DNA of 64,000 nt from Lysinibacillus alkalisoli (GTDB lineage: Bacteria > Bacillota > Bacilli > Bacillales_A > Planococcaceae), in the NCBI RefSeq assembly GCF_014643595.1, contig NZ_BMJT01000003.1, positions 248,001 through 312,000 of the forward strand, in the 5' to 3' direction. Positions 63,646-64,000 of this stretch are shown here, one piece after another. The position numbers and the translations under genes are program-made. The notes under the pieces were generated by a model. It saw nothing but the letters and a program-made list of their open reading frames with translations, did no database searches and had not been told where the DNA came from. The number at the start of each line of letters is the position of its first letter. The stretch's first letter is position 1.

Positions 63646-63688
63646 AAGTGGTAGAGGGAAGCAGGATAAGCCCTTTACCACTTTTTTA
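63646..63688 (+). terminator. operon terminator (GTGGTAAAG hairpin family)
   Basis: AAGTGGTAGAGGG (63646-63658) and CCCTTTACCACTT (63671-63683), then TTTTT. Confidence 0.88.
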
Positions 63689-63919
63689 TTTATGCATAGG
63701 CAGTGGGTTCAAGACTCCCATATATTTTACTAGGTATGGTAGAGTAATCTGCCAAGTAAAAAAAGAAAAAAATTCTTTATTAACGTTAAAATTTTGTGAT
63801 AAATGCAAAACTACTATGTATTTTTTAAAAAATAAAGTTGTTTTTTTGTTTTGTTGCTATAATGAAAAGCTGTGTGTACAAAGTGGGGTTATTGTATGTC
63901 AAATGATGGATGAATAGGA

Positions 63920-64000
63920 GTGCTACCTGTTTATAAATTCCTTTTACCTCGGATTTTAACAGTGGGTATCATACGGTACTCATATTATGTTACAAAAAAA
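63920..64000 (+). CDS. possible 5' end of a gene cut by the window edge
   Basis: 27 codons open to the end, hydrophobic (FLLPRILTVGIIRYSYY). The GTG overlaps the only AGGAG, which is a poor start; the gene may begin elsewhere or not exist. Confidence 0.2.
   Translation, partial: MLPVYKFLLPRILTVGIIRYSYYVTKK

Larger units (their letters stand above)
63627..64000. other. right-edge intergenic region
   Basis: Contains the final family terminator (63646-63688) and AT-rich sequence with a TATAAT at 63858-63863 but no good -35. A frame from GTG 63920 runs open to the window edge. Confidence 0.45.

Noticed and set aside
63648-63917. 89-codon frame at the right edge
   Set aside because: Begins inside the family terminator and has a Cys/Phe-rich unnatural composition.

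Overview
The window looks like chromosome of a low-GC, Gram-positive, aerobic member of the Bacillales, most likely Planococcaceae/Caryophanaceae (Kurthia-like). This is inferred from three things: AT-rich DNA, strong AGGAGG-type ribosome binding sites with frequent GTG and TTG starts, and many genes with Bacillus subtilis counterparts (YfhO, YqxD, MmgD/MmgE/YqiQ, EfeUOB, YpeP/YpeQ, YpgQ/YpgR, YfmR). No rRNA, tRNA, prophage, intact insertion sequence or CRISPR array was seen.

Layout. 1-4.5 kb: a 5'-truncated MFS transporter and a YfhO-type membrane protein. 4.5-9.3 kb: a WYL regulator, a decayed DHFR-like gene end, MazG-like and PepSY proteins, a DUF2975/YozG cassette, a GGGACA-type inverted-repeat element and a divergent pair of small XRE regulators. 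9.4-13.8 kb: cysE, an unexplained 220-bp inverted-repeat/structured element, a short MutS2 protein, and a leader peptide plus RBS-masking hairpin in front of a RidA gene. 13.2-15.5 kb: NAD(P)-binding, LysR and methyltransferase genes. 15.7-19.9 kb: proline catabolism (P5C dehydrogenase, an unusual enhancer-binding-type regulator, proline dehydrogenase). 20.5-24 kb: TetR, SEC-C, LysR and carboxylesterase genes. 24-28 kb: two tandem chemoreceptors of identical length and an SDR. 28.8-31 kb: a NhaC antiporter and a GNAT-like protein. 31.3-35.2 kb: a Fur-box-controlled efeO-efeB-efeU iron uptake operon. 35-38 kb: PepF and an MBL hydrolase.

38.1-40.3 kb is the most foreign-looking part: a globin-coupled chemoreceptor (HemAT-like, with a C-terminal CZB-like domain) that is visibly richer in G+C than its surroundings and is broken by a one-base deletion in an A tract. 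Then come gdhA, a YqxD protein, a squalene/phytoene-synthase-like protein and type II pantothenate kinase (to 44.5 kb), the methylcitrate cycle operon (44.8-48.4 kb), a MarR-MFS operon with a perfect 20-bp palindrome, RNase HI and zinc-finger genes, a small HEPN-like protein, SCO1, EamA, LysR, a stand-alone CoaB-like ligase, a cold shock protein, formate-THF ligase, a Bcr/CflA exporter, and a YpgQ-ABC-F-YpgR operon at the right end.

The metabolic genes point to an organism that lives on amino acids and short-chain or branched acids: proline to glutamate, glutamate/2-oxoglutarate through GDH, and propionyl-CoA through the methylcitrate cycle. The best leads for new biology are the leader-peptide/hairpin ahead of ridA, the 220-bp element between cysE and mutS2, the proline-locus regulator without a GAFTGA loop, the frameshifted globin chemoreceptor, and a family of seven intergenic hairpins sharing the same stem core.
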